The notes beneath the pieces were generated by a model. It did no database searches. It worked only from the letters and a program-made list of their open reading frames with translations, and was not told the origin of the DNA. The position numbers and the translations under genes were made by a program. A DNA stretch of 50,089 nt from Psilocybe azurescens (lineage: Eukaryota; Basidiomycota; Agaricomycetes; Agaricales; Agrocybaceae), in the NCBI GenBank assembly GCA_023853785.1, contig JAJIRX010000758.1:1-50089 (forward strand), given 5' to 3'. Below, piece after piece: positions 33,410-45,399 of this stretch (its first letter is position 1; each line of letters begins with the position of its first letter).

Positions 33410-36243
33410 CGGCGGCACCCTTCGCGCAGCAGCAGTAGCCCTATAGACAGCAATCCACTTCTATGCCCTTGAACACCCTCTTCCTGGCGCTCTACCTCTA
33501 CCCTTTAAACGACACCTGGGCACTGAAGCACATCGAAAATCGGAAGGAAGACTAACCCGGAGACTGCTCCGGGAAGAGGAATGGGTGTTCTGGTAGTAAA
33601 GTGCTGATTCGGCGGCATGCGGTGGTGTGGGAGGAAGGTGGAAAGGTGCGTTTGCGTTCTTTTGCGATTTTGCTTCTGGGTGAGGGACTTCGGTAGGGTG
33701 CTGATGGTGTTTTTGAAAGATGTAAATCTATATCAAGGACGTGAAAAGCTCTAACGGGAGGTTTATCAATGACGAGCGGCTAAGCAGCGGGGGATATCTC
33801 AAGAGCAATGATATCGCCGTTCTTCCTTCCCTCTTCCCACTCCCACCTCTCCCTCAAGCCCGGCATCAGCAACGCCACCGGCAACTCGGCCAGCATCGCC
33901 CTTAGGCCCGCTGGTAGGACGAGCTTGACGTTTGATGTTATTCTGAGCAGGCTGCAGGGAGAGGTGCAGAAGAGCCGGGAGATGGGCGCAAAGGGTGAGG
34001 TGGGGATGTTCTTGTGGGAGGAGTGAGTTTTTTCCTCTTTTTTTGTCGATTTTTGTGCTTGGAGTTGGATTTGGATTTGGATTTGGATTTGTGCGAAATG
34101 TTCTTTGAGGAATTCTCATCGCGCTTCATTTTTCTTTATCTTTTCCGGTCATTTTATCTCTATTTCCATGGGCATGTGCTGACGATATTCTTTTTGTTTT
34201 ACTTTTAGCTTGCGAATTTTCTGTCGTTGCAGACGTATCTCCCACCTGTACGCGCTCCGCCGCCGGATATAGCCCAACTCTCCGGCTCCCTCTCCCCCTT
34301 CCAATAAACAGCCTGCAGTTGTTGCACCCCCGCTGCCGGAGGTTTAGGAGCGGGGATCGCTTATTGTGCCTATTGTGCCTATTGTGCCTGTTGTTGTTCC
34401 GACCTCGATTTTGACGGAGGCGGGGGGGAAAGGAGCAGGAAAGGGCAACAGAAGGCCCAGGGATGTTCATGTTCACGTCGACGCCGTCGTCCTCGCCACA
34501 GTTTGCAGCAACGATTTGGTCAGGGGCGGAGTGAGAACAACTATCATCCGCTGGCAACACAGCATCTGCTTCCCCCGCCTCCACCTCTGCCCCCACCTAT
34601 CCCACCCAATCTACCACCGCCACTGCAAGCGCAAGCGACAAAAAGACAGCACCCTTGCGCTCCCAGCGGCCATCATCCAAGACCTGCAATTGCAGCTGTA
34701 CGACACGCCGGTACGGCTCGCGGGCCATTTGGAGCAGGTGCGCCAGCTGGAGCAAGTGATGCTCGAGCAGGAGGCGATGAGGCGGGAGGTGGTGGTGTTG
34801 AGGAGATGATTATGCATCTTGGCGGTCGTGTAGCATGAGCCGGAGAGCGTTGAGGATGAGGACGAGCTTGCGCATGCTGCGCGCGTAGGATGAGCCTCTT
34901 GTGGAGGGAGGACATGTTGAGCGTGGAGGAACTGCAGACGTGGTGCATGGTGCTATTGAAACGGAAGGTGGGGCTCAGCACGAACATGAGGAGGAGGAAG
35001 AGGTTGGTCTTGAGAAAACGGAAGCAGAGTCGGAGACGGAGGAGGCCGCAAAGGAGGCCACAGAGGAGGAGGAGAGGACTCAGGTGTCGGGCGGCCGAGG
35101 ACGCCTGAGCTGTCCATGTTGGGTGTTGGGCGTGGTAAATCAGACGAGGAGGGCGAGTGTCAGTTCGTTGCTTGTGCGCAGGCGGGTGGGACAGCAGCAG
35201 CTTGAGGGCGGGAGTGGTGATGGGGAGTTTGAGTAGGATGTCGAGGCCGACGCTGAGCACCACATGCAGCGCTACAGGCCCAGACCGAAAATGCGAGGGC
35301 GTACAACGCGCAGAAGGAGCGAATGAAAGCAGCGACGGCGACGACGTGCTCAAGCAGGACGTCACGAAGCTCGCCTAGCCAGTGTCGAGTGTCATCCGCT
35401 CGCTCACGATACGATTCGCTGGTTGGAACGTTGGGTGAAGGAGCTCAAAGGGTGGTTGAGGAGCGCTGTGTGTGCGGGTACGACAGCTGCTGTTCCAATC
35501 TCGCCCTCTGCTGCTGATGCCTCTTTTTCTTCCACCTCTACCACCGTCGTTAGCGCCACCATGACCGAGACCGAGGCAGAGGCAGAGGCAAGCCCTGAGC
35601 ACGCACAACGACAACATTCTCACATACACCCTTGCTGAGAATATGCAGCTCTGGAAAGGGCGGTCGAGGGCCAATGAAGTGGAGTGCGCGAGGAGTGGGC
35701 AGACAAGCACGTGCGATTGGACACGGCGCAGGAGTGAGAGGCAAGGGCGAGATTTGTTGAGTTTGGGTTGGAGCGGATGGGGGTCGCTGAGGCTGCTGCT
35801 ACGGGGGAGGTTGTGGGCGTGGATGTGAGTATAGGAGGAGGAGGGAAGGTAGGAAGAGGAAGGAGAGAAAGGGACTAAAAACCATGCGAGGAGCGGGTTG
35901 GCGACCCTGCTGAGTCCACGCTCGCAGAGTTTGGGCTCGGACTCTGGTAGGAAGAAGAGGAGGAAGAAGAGGGTGGCTGTCGCTGCTGTTGCTGGTAGTG
36001 GGACTGAGAGTGCTGGCGATGGCGATGGTAAGGGTGAGGGCGATGGTAATGGTAATAGGGGAGGGGTCTGGTGGAGAGGAAGCAGCTGCGAAGAAAAATG
36101 CCGTGACGGGCCCTGGAAAGGTGCTGGATCCAGAGAGGAACCTTGCGACGCCTGAGCCTTCCGTGGTGTTCAAGCCCTCCAAGAGTGTCACGTCCTCACT
36201 GGACGACGGGGAGTCGGCCATGAGACGCCATCGTCATCTTTGA
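33410..36243 (+). pseudogene. decayed large coiled-coil protein gene, unrecognised
   Basis: GC-rich plus-strand sequence that reads as protein only with repeated frame changes and stops. Recognisable pieces in order: TAIHFYALEHPLPGALPLP; NSASIALRPAGRTSLTFD continuing ILSRLQGEVQKSRE; a proline-rich stretch (TYLPPVRAPPPDIAQL); IQDLQLQLYDTPVRLAGHLE with further heptads; acidic Glu-rich repeats; ALQAQTENARAYNAQKERM; SGVREEWADKHVRL; an Arg/Gly/Ser-rich stretch; and NLATPEPSVVFKPSKSV near the end. The alternation of coiled coil and low complexity suggests one large protein. In-frame stops (for example after AVEGQ and after LDTAQE) as well as shifts point to real decay. I cannot name the ancestor. 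Confidence 0.5.
34060..34095 (+). repeat. TTGGAT microsatellite
   Basis: About five tandem units of TTGGAT, inside what would be an intron of the decayed gene. A second short tandem, TATTGTGCC x3, lies at about 34364-34390. Confidence 0.8.
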
Positions 36244-36544
36244 GCGTGGACTCGTCTGAGCTGGACCTCGATGGCGATTTGGTTCCGGGCACAACACTGA
36301 CGAGGACGATGAAGATGAACGGGGCGAAGAAGACAGTAGAGTGAGTCTTTTATTCGAGGTTTGCGAAGGATGCATTGCTGATTATGTTCTGGGTCTTTGT
36401 TTCTTTTTGGGTGTCGGTGTGATCAGGGTTGGTGTTTCCTTGGATGGTCATGCACTCTTCGTGGATTTCTTCGACGTCCTCGTCGTGGCGGGCTTCTTCA
36501 TTAACGACCGTGTGGGTTTTGTCGGTTCGCGATCACGTTCCCTT

Positions 36545-38245
36545 GTCAACGTCGATGTATGCATATACAGAGGGCGGCGGGGGCGGTAAACCACAGGATC
36601 TATGTTTCTCAAGACCAATAATTGCGTAGCGCGTCCCCGCTGCCCTTATCATAGACATCGATAACGGTGAACCTTGCAGGGACTGCCATGCAGCTGTTGC
36701 CGTTCCCCAATCCCGATCCCGATCCCTGTCTCCTTCCGGTTTTTGAGCAGGTCTGCAGGCTGGGTCTATCATCTGTATTATTAGATCCTTTCCTTTCTTC
36801 CTTCCTTCCTTCCTTCTAGCCTTGAATGATCTATTCCCATTGCTAGTGCGATCAGATAGATGCAACATCATTGTCACCCTTTTCCTTATCTCACGCTGCA
36901 ATTTGGATCAAAGATTAAGAGGGTAGTACCGCAGGCTGCAGATGCAGCACGGGATCGATCTTCGATTTCCGAGTCTCTGACAGCCTGGGAGGTGAGGCCG
37001 GGGCGCGTAGCGCGTGACACGACGGAGATGGTGATCTGGATTCTAGAGTCTAGAGAAAGCGCCTGTTATCGCCGTTGTCGTTGTTATTGGATGTTCGACG
37101 TCCGACGTCCTTTGAGCTGAGCCGCGAGCGTGTCCTACTGGTAGGCAGTGCAGTGCAGTGCTACTACTGTTGCTGTTGCTGTTGCTGTTACACCAGCAGT
37201 GTTGGAGTTCGCTTTTTTTTTGGCGCCTGGGACTAACTGCAAGCGCTTGTTATACTTAGCAGATCAGAATCACTGCTGATTCAGATTCAATTCTGATGGA
37301 AGATGCTTACATATAAAGGATTTAATCTATACAACTTGGACTTAGACTCGGAATTGGACTGCGGACTGTGATACTTACTCTATAAGCATACGATTTTCAT
37401 TTCGATTTCCGTAAGTATTTGATTTGATTCAGACGCCTAATCTGATTCCCAAGAATTGGTTGTTGTTGAATGTTGGATCTCAGAGGTGCATTATTTGCAT
37501 CTGACTTTGAGGAGCATATACACATTATAGACATTGCATTGATTGTAGGGTCCACGAGATGAAATGAAATGAGATGAACGTGAAAGTGGGGAAGGAAAGA
37601 GCATAGACGCGAGTCTCAACTCTCGAGGGAGCGCGTTTTCGGCTTTTCATTTTCATTTGAGGGATACTGGTATACCAAGCAGCGGCAGCGGCAATGGGTA
37701 GGGTATTACAGAGGAAAGGTCGAACGTTTAAGCAAGTCAAAACAAAACGAAATCGCAAATCACGGTTTACTCTATGTAGATATAGATGTAGATGTAGAGG
37801 GATGATTATATTATATAAAGATGGGAATGAGAAAGTCTGGGGGTGGGAAATGGGAGATGGGAGTGTGTATAAGATAAGGTAGAAGTCTGGTTGGGTTAGT
37901 ATAAGATAAGATAGGTCTGAGGGATCATCGGCCCGGTTCCGCATTTCGCTTGAAGTTGAACTGTATGAGTATCGTGGGGTCGGGTGTATATATAGGTATA
38001 GGTAACATTGGAGCATCCACGAGCGTTCTTGCGTGCGTGTCGCGTCGTGTAACGGGGACGGGGACGTTTCAAGGGGGCGGGGGGTGCCAGGCAGGGGGAA
38101 ATTGAATCTGGCGTGCGACCTCGGCCTCGGCCACAGCCAGGATGGGATGGGATGCCTCGGAGGCGAAGCGGGTATGAAGGAGAGGATGAAGGAGGGGTGC
38201 TTCGCCTTCGCATTTGCTTCCTTGCCTTGCCATATCCCGTGGAAG
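36545..38245. repeat. second copy of the 20.6-22.1 kb non-coding block
   Basis: Diverged duplicate of about 20560-22150 in the same orientation, with many small indels. It includes a GCAGTGCAGTGCAGTG / GTTGCT tandem near 37144-37190 in place of a shorter form in the first copy. Not coding. Confidence 0.65.
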
Positions 38246-38575
38246 AAAGACGTTGGACGGGAAGCTGTAAATGACGCCGAGGGCGACGAAGAAAGCTTCC
38301 TTTCGTACCATGTGTTTGCTGTAACAGACGTGCTAGAAAAAAAAAAAAGAGATGAGACGGATGAGACGGATAGAAACGAGGTAATGCATGCATGCATTAT
38401 ATCGAGATCGAGACGACGCGGGATTTAAATTTAAATTTAATCGCCATAGGATAGGATAAAGAATTAAGGTGAAAGCAAAGCAGGCGAGACGAAGACAAAG
38501 GTGCGAGCGTGAGGGAGGAGAGGGAGAAAAACCAGTGTATTCATGCGCATTCGCATTCGCCTTAATAAAATATCG
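38246..38575. other. spacer, no gene
   Basis: Contains an A10-11 run at about 38337-38348, GAGACGGAT tandems and a TTTAAAT palindromic tract near 38425-38440. Confidence 0.4.
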
Positions 38576-38781
38576 ATGAACCAATTCCTGCACGTGCGTC
38601 CTGCTCGCGGGGGGTTAAGTGGTCGAGATCGAGGTTGAAGTTGAGGACTCACAGCCGTAGCAGAAGCCCGTCGACGGGCGGCACTGCGCTGCTGGGGGTG
38701 GTGTTGTACGATGGCCTGAGCGGGCTCGCGCTGGAGTGGTATTTGAGGAAGTTCGGCGGCAAGATTGTGGGATATAGGTGA
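38576..38781 (+). pseudogene. broken copy of the small membrane-protein gene (exon 2)
   Basis: Matches the second exon of the gene at 19764-20364: AACCAATTCCTGCACG, then a gap, CTGCTGGGGGTGGTG, TACGATGGCCTGAGCGGGCT, GAGTGGTATTTGAGGAAGTT and a stop-containing end like the original. Internal deletions and shifts destroy the frame. Together with the neighbouring duplicated non-coding block it shows that a segment containing gene and flank was copied and then decayed. Confidence 0.65.
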
Positions 38782-38789
38782 GGTGAGAC

Positions 38790-39600
38790 GTGAGATGGTT
38801 GGCTGACTGGCTACAGGTGGGGACAGACAGACGGATGGGTGTATGCATGCATTGCGTGTGAGTGTGAGTGGGGGTGGGAGGGATGCGCATGTAGGTGCTT
38901 TGCACGGATGTGTGCACACGTATGTGTCTATGTCTGACAGGATGGGACGGGACGGGGCATTCGATTTCGGGGTGTAGAGTATGTATGGGATCTTGGTGTG
39001 GAATGGGATTTTATTAATTTTATTGTCCAAAATTATCGTCGTCTTGAATGTGGTGGGGCTGTGGGAGAGGGAAGTGCAGGTATATGTAACGTATGGGGGT
39101 GTATGGGTATTGTCGTTCATTAATAGGGTACGGGGCACTGGTATTGCGGGGAGGTATAATTAAACCGATGCGGTGTCCGACATCTGCATCATGCATTGTA
39201 TAGTAGCCTGGCTAGGCGACTGTCGTGTCGTATGTTGTATATCGTGTGTCGTGTGCTGTGTTGCGTGCACGTATGCTGACCGTGACAAGCACTATGGGGC
39301 GGATTCGAACTTGGTGTACGAGCCCGGCCGCAGCTAGGTAGACCGAGGGGCAGTTACGAGCTGTTCTACGCTGTTCTCGTCGTATACATAACCGGAGTTG
39401 AGTATGTACGTTGATTTGATATGCTGATTCGAGGTGTCTTCAAACCATGTTCTCACTATAATAGACATGCTATACAAGTTAGTTCGCGGTAACGAGGCGG
39501 ATAGGATAGGATAGGATATTCATCGGGAAGAACCGAAATCAATAAAATAGAAAAGAAAAACATATTATTATATAAGCCCACGAATTAAATACAAGCATAT
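38790..39600. other. intergenic, no gene seen
   Basis: GT-rich and low-complexity in part (TGTGTG words at 38860-38935, GTCGTGT words near 39220-39260). It lies downstream of the MPDU1-like gene on its 3' side. Confidence 0.45.
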
Positions 39601-39607
39601 AACTGAA

Positions 39608-40734
39608 TTAATCCACCTTCCGGGCCCATTTGCGACCTCCTGCGGACGACGGTGTGCGTGGGGGCGGGGTAGAGACGCGGTGTGTGGTGGGTGTGCTGTC
39701 GCTGGTGATGTTGCTGGTGGCGGAGGACGAGAATGCGCGCGTGGCGATGGGCTGGTGGATCTGGGGCTGTGCGTCCAAGGACGTGGCGGCGGCGGCAGCG
39801 GCGTAGGATTTGTCTTTCACGTCTCTAAGCTCAAACTCGTCTGGGAGCTCCCTGTGCTTGCCCTTGTCGTCGGCACCGATACCAACACCATCGCTCCAGT
39901 ACATCCACATCTGCGCGCCCAGCACGATGTTCAGCACGAGCGCGAGCGCAAAGCCCGCGGAGACGAGCGTGTCGCCGACCTCGGTCGCGGTGGTGAACAG
40001 CCGCGCGAGGCAGCCCGCGATCTGGGCGAGCACGGCGACGGCGGAGAGCTGCCCCGTGGACTGCGCGCGGTGGTTCTGCCGGATCTGCGGGAGCTTGGAG
40101 AAGAGGGACAGCGGGAGCGTGGTGAGCTGGAGGAGGGACAGCGTCGGGGTGGGGAGTGTGTAGAGCGTGAGGAGGGCACCGAGGGTCGCGAGGGATGCGA
40201 AGAGCGAGTTTTTGGGGTTTGGAGCGCGAGCGGGCGAGGAGTGCGCGCGGGGGCGTAGTGGATGATGAGGAGGGTGATGAGCGTGTTTTGGAGAGTGAGG
40301 AAGAGGTTCTCGCCGTAGGTGGAGAAGGGGAATTGGTGCCGGAAGGAGTATGCGAGGGTTATGGCGTAAGAGAGAGTTTCGAGGACGTAGGCAGGCAGGG
40401 AGAGGCCGCGTGCGGAACGGGCGTTGACGACTGTGGTGTGTTCAATGAATGCGTATTTGGTGGGTATGAGATTGGGAGAGACGTACTGAGCAGGACTTGG
40501 GGCACTTTCATGACGGACCCGCCGACGACGATGCCAATGCCGAGCCCTTTGGAGAGCGAATATTTGAGGCATTTCACGTCGCCGACGTGTAGATTCTCAA
40601 CGAGTGACGTGTAACATTCCTGCAGTAATTCTGTGAGCCAAACACACAGTCTGAAGAAGAATACAAACCTTTCCGACGATGGAGATGCCGAGGTCTTTGA
40701 TGAACCAGGGCAGATTTTGGGTGATTGCAGTCAT
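39608..40734 (-). CDS. MPDU1/Lec35-type PQ-loop protein
   Basis: Homologue of the ER membrane protein needed for use of dolichol-phosphate-mannose and -glucose in N-glycan and GPI synthesis. Exon 1 begins at ATG 40734 (MTAITQNLPWFIKDLGISIV). A GTTTGT intron leads to VKCLKYSLSKGLGIGIVVGG and SVMKVPQVLL, the first PQ-loop. A GTACGT intron leads to VNARSARGLSLPAYVLETL and YAITLAYSFRHQFPFSTYGE and then a helix. After a frame change at a G5 run (40249-40253) follow SLFASLATLGALLTLYTLP and the second PQ-like SKLPQIRQNHRAQSTGQLS, then AQIAGCLARLFTTATEVGD and AGFALALVLNIVLGAQMW. The tail is hydrophilic and Ser/Pro-rich. Domain order and length fit the family. The single frameshift is most likely a sequence error. 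Head to head with Prp6. Confidence 0.85.
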
Positions 40735-40884
40735 TGTCGTGGCGGGAAAGGAGGAGGTGAGGCGAGGCAGAAAGTCACGCCGCCAGTCGAGTCACATATG
40801 TTATGTGATTCGGTGTGTGACGCAACGAGTTCTTGACCCAGCTTGACCACTTACCACATACTCACGAGGACCCAGGAGCACGAC
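40735..40884. promoter_or_regulatory. shared bidirectional promoter region
   Basis: Only 150 bp separate the start codons of the divergent MPDU1-like and Prp6 genes, so both promoters and 5' UTRs must lie here or overlap the genes. No TATA box is evident. Confidence 0.5.
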
Positions 40885-43800
40885 ATGGCGTCCAACAAAC
40901 CCAATAAGCTGGCCTTCCTGTCCATGCCTGCGCCGGCATCCTACGTAGCTGGTCTAGGACGAGGGTGTGTTCTGTTCATTCGTTAGAATCCTCTAAGTTC
41001 AACTCGTTCTGACTGCGCTTTTCTTTCTCTCTTTTAGCGCCTCTGGATTCACCACACGGTCGGATATCGGTCCTGCGAGAGAGGGTCCTTCGGCTGAGGT
41101 GATAGCGTACGTACCTTCACCCTCTAGAACCTAGATACTCACTCACCAACGAACATACAGTGAAGCCCAAGCCAAACGCGGTGAAGAGATCGAAATCGAC
41201 CCCGACCAGTTCCAGGACCCCGACAACGAAGTAGGATTGTTCGCAGGGACGACCTACGAGCAGGACGACGAAGAAGCCGATAAAATCTACGACACTGTCG
41301 ACGAAGCTATGGACTCGCGGCGGCGCGCACGCAGGTGGGTTGCATTTTAACACTTTCCTCTTTTTCGTCCCCCGCAGGGTCAGTCGTACTCTGCTTCTCC
41401 GTGCATTTTAGACTCACTCGTTATTGTTCTCGCTCTCTTTTTCCAGAGAAGCCCAAGAGCAAGTCGAGCTCGCCAAACACCGCGCCGAGCGCCCCAAGAT
41501 CCAGCAGCAGTTCGCGGACCTCAAGCGCGGGCTGTCCGCCGTGACCGACGAGGAGTGGGAGAACATCCCAGAGGTCGGGAACCTCACGCGCAAGAAGCGC
41601 AGGCGCGAGGAGCGCACGTACGTGGTGCCGGACAGCGTCCTCGTCGGCGATCGTGGCAAGACGGAGTTTGAGAACGCGCTCGATCCGAGGCAGCAGCAGG
41701 TGCGCTTGCCTTGTTACTGTGATTTTTTCTTTCTCATTCTCATTTATAAATTCTTTTATTTTAGGGCGGTGGATTTGAGACGCCAGCCGAGTCAGGCGGC
41801 CTGACCAACTTTGTCGAGATCGGGCAGGCGCGCGACAAAATCCTCTCCCTCAAACTCGACCAGCTCTCCTCCGGCACCGCCACGTCCCTCTCCAGCACCA
41901 ACGACCCCTCCTCGCTCCTCTCCGGCACCTCCACCTCCGTTGACCCCCAAAGGCTACCTCACCTCCCTCGACTCCGTGATCATCAAATCGTCCGCCGAGA
42001 TCGGGGACATCAAGCGCGCCAGGATGCTCTTCGACTCACTCGTCAAGTCGAACCCGAAGCATGCGCCCGGGTGGATCGCGGCGGCGTGCTTGGAGGAGCA
42101 TGCGGGGCGGATGGTGGCTGCGGAAGATCATCAAGATGGGGTGCGAGCATTGTCCGAAGAGCGAGGATGTGTGGATCGAGGCTGCCAGGCTGCATGTGAG
42201 TTGTTTTTGTTTTTGTTCTTCTTTCGATAGCTTTCTAACGGAGCAACTTTGTTTTTAGAACACAGAAGACGCCAAGATCGTGCTCGCAAACGCCGTGCAG
42301 CACGTCGGGCAATCCGTCAAAATATGGCTCACCGCCGCCGCGCTCGAAGAGTCCCTCCCCGCGAAAAAGCGCGTCCTGCGCAAGGCGCTCGAGCACATCC
42401 CGAACTCGGTGCGCCTCTGGAAGGAGACCGTGAACCTCGAGTCCTCCGCGGCCGACGCAAGGATTCTACTGGCAAGAGCGGTGGAGGTCATCCCGCTGAG
42501 CGTGGAGCTGTGGCTCGCGCTCGCGCGGCTGGAGAGCCCGGAGAAGGCGAAGAAGGTGCTGAACCGCGCGCGCAAGGCGGTGCCGACGAGCCACGAGATA
42601 TGGATCGCGGCCGGGCGGCTGCTCGAGCAGGAAGCCGAGTCCCCACCTTACCTTCTGGTGAGCAGAAGTCCGCGGAGCAGAAGGCGAAAGAGCTCGAGCT
42701 GGTGGACAAGACGATCGAGGGCGCCGTGCGCGACCTGCGGCGGCACCAGGTCCTGCTCACGCGCGAGCAGTGGCTCAAAGAAGCCGAGAAATGCGAGGCG
42801 GAGGGCTCCCCGCGCACGTGCGAGGCGATCGTGAAGGCGACGGTCGCGATGGACGTGGAGGAGGAGGACCGCTTCGACACGTGGGTCGGCGATGCGGAGG
42901 CCGCGGAGGCGCGGGGGCGGGTGGGCGTCGCGCGTGCGGTGCTGGGGTATGCGCTGCGGGTGTTCCCGGGGCGGAGGGCGCTGTGGCGCAAGGCGGCGGA
43001 GTTGGAGAAGGCGCATGGGACGAGGTGGGTTCTTGCTTTCTTGCTTTCGTTCGTTGTGATTACTCACGTGTGTTTTGTGTTTTTGCAGGGAGAGCCTCGA
43101 CGCGATCCTCGAGCGCGCGGTGCTGCACTGCCCGCAGGCTGAGGTGCTCTGGCTCATGTCCGCCAAAGAGAAATGGCTCGCGGGCGACGTGCCCGCCGCG
43201 CGCGAGGTCCTCGAGCGCGCGTTCGTCGCGAATCCGGAGAGCGAGCAGATATGGCTGGCGGCTGTCAAGCTCGAGGCGGAGAATGGCGAGTTTGGGGTCG
43301 CGAGGGAGTTGTTGATCAGGGCGCGGACTGTGGCTGATACTGAGCGGGTAAGTGACTCATCCATCAATCCGAGGTTCAATCCATTCATTGTTGTATTTAT
43401 TTTTCAATGCGCATAGATCTGGATGAAATCGGCGGTATTTGAGCGCCAACAAGGGCAGACCTCCACCGCGCTCTCCACCCTGCAAACCGCCCTGCAGAAA
43501 TTCCCGCGCTTCGCAAAGCTCTACATGATCCAGGGCCAGATCCACCAGCACGACCTGCACGACATCCCCGCGGCGCGCGCGAGCTTCGCCGCGGGCATCA
43601 AGTATCTGCGCGAAGGAGCCCGTGCTGTGGGTCCTCGCGAGCCGGCTGGAGGAGGCGGACGGGCGGAGCATCAGGGCGCGGGCATTGTTAGAGAAGGCGC
43701 GGCTGGTGAATCCGGCGAATGAGGTGCTGTGGGCGGAGGCCGTCGCGGTGGAGGAGCGCGCGGCGGTCGCAGCGAGTTCTGCGCCGTCGTCGTCGTCGGC

Positions 43801-44353
43801 GGCGGCGAGTGCGGGTGTGGGTGCGGGGACCCCGGCGCCGATATCCAGCGCGACCTCTGCACAGGCGAAAGCCATGCTCTCGCGCGCGTTGCAGGAATGC
43901 CCGTCCTCCGGCCTGCTGTGGGCGCTCGCGCTCTGGTCGGAGCCGCGCGCGTCGCGCAAAACCAAGTCGGTTGACGCGCTGCGCAAGACGAAGGACAGCC
44001 CGCTGGTGGTGTGCACGGTCGCGCGGGTGCTCTGGGCGGACCGCATGGTGGAGCGCGCGCGGGACTGGTTCGGGCGTGCAACGGCGACGGACCCGGATCT
44101 TGGCGATGTGTGGGCGTGGTGGCTGAAGTTTGAGCGGCAGCATGGGAATGAGGTGTGTCTTTTTCTTTTTAAAAATTGATGGCCGACTGACTGACTGGAT
44201 GGTGTGCAGGAACAGCGAGAGATCGTGAGGACGAAGTGTGTCGCTGCGGAGCCGCACCACTCGCCTGTGTGGCAGTCGATAGCGAAGGATGTGCGGAATG
44301 TCGGCAAGTCGACGAAAGAGATTCTCGAGATGGTGGCCGATGCGTTGAAGTGA
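40885..44353 (+). CDS. PRP6: pre-mRNA splicing factor Prp6/PRPF6
   Basis: U4/U6.U5 tri-snRNP scaffold that bridges U5 and U4/U6 through HAT/TPR repeats. The N-terminal PRP1 domain is clear: [27 protein letters not shown], then [29 protein letters not shown] and [20 protein letters not shown], followed by [16 protein letters not shown] repeats follow, such as [40 protein letters not shown] and [20 protein letters not shown], to the C-terminal [14 protein letters not shown] end ([20 protein letters not shown]). There are eight GT-AG introns (starting 40965, 41107, 41335, 41700, 42196, 43025, 43348, 44153). Four frame changes are needed: a C5 run near 41943-41948, 42117-42123, 42641-42655 and 43601-43606. 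As the factor is essential and everything else is conserved, these are probably sequence errors. Expected length about 920 residues. Confidence 0.92.
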
Positions 44354-45380
44354 AGAAAAAGCCTTATGTTTCAAGTTGCACTGGCCTTTTTTTTGTCTTT
44401 GTTTTCTTTCCTTGCGTACGTTCTTACTTATTATCGTGGTGATTATTATCTTTTGTTCTGTGTCGTTGTAATACATTTTAAAAATAGAGGCTACCCTGTA
44501 ATAATGATATGCTTTCTATCGAAGAGTAGGCATTTATCTTCTATGCTAAGAAGGGCATACATGAGCAGCAGAATGTGTTCAGCACAAAGGGATGTTTGGT
44601 GTCATGGCAGGAAAGAAATGTTCCGGCATTACATGCCTGTATCAAGACTAAAAGTAAATACTCACTGAAAGGCCCTCCAAATGCAGTGGGAAAGAGAAGA
44701 TAAACAACAAATGGAGAAGAGATTGGATGGGGATGTAAATGTACAAGAACAGGAAAAGGTAAAATGTACTTCCCTTTGCATCTCTTTCACCTTTGGCACG
44801 GTATATAGCCAACCTCGGTATGTGTGAGAAAAGTTGTGAATATGAATTGAGCTCTCAAATCACATCGTGGGAGAGACTCTAAATCATCTCGCTTGGACTC
44901 ATAACACCATCATCCTTTACACCTCACCTTTGCATAATCTTTGCACCAACCTAACCCTCACAAAATATCACACTAAAATTCATCTAATAATGTTAGGACT
45001 TCATGAAAGTTCTTTATTTCAATGTATGTCTGCTTTTATTATAATCTGAGCATAACAAAAATTTATTTTCTGGTTTTCAATAGATGTCATTATGATCTTC
45101 ATGTGCAATGTGTTTGTCTTGATAGAAATTGATAATGTATGTCAATTGGTCCCTTTAGTTGAAAGTTGAAAAACAAACAATTTCTAAATTAATTGTTACA
45201 AAAGTCTTCTTTAGTGCAGTAATTGCACCAATGGGTAAGCATTATCTTAATATTTTGAATTTATATTACTAATTAGTCTTTAATCAAAAATTTAACTGTA
45301 GATAGTGTATTTGTGATTCCTTATTACATGTTTCATATCCTCACTTTATCCTTATGCTGCAGCAGGTGCAGTATGCACAG
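44354..45380. other. 3' flank of Prp6 and AT-rich spacer
   Basis: No gene supported. Base composition falls sharply after 44,450, marking the move from the GC-rich housekeeping block into AT-rich, repeat-like DNA. Confidence 0.5.
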
Positions 45381-45399
45381 TTGACTTGCTCAGTACATA

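Noticed and set aside
34673..35365. 230-codon minus-strand open frame
   Set aside because: It is the antisense of the GC-rich coiled-coil pseudogene; Pro/Arg/Ala-rich shadow.
37525..38397. 290-codon minus-strand open frame
   Set aside because: It lies inside the duplicated non-coding block and reads as Ser/Pro/Tyr low complexity. The counterpart at 20.6-22.1 kb does not keep the frame, so it is not conserved as protein.
39288..39330. A GGATTCGAACT word resembling the B box of a minus-strand tRNA
   Set aside because: The T stem does not pair (three of five positions mismatch) and no A box, anticodon arm or acceptor stem can be drawn.
42249..44476. Long minus- and alternative-frame ORFs over Prp6
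   Set aside because: Shadow frames of a GC-rich coding region; the plus-strand HAT-repeat protein explains it.
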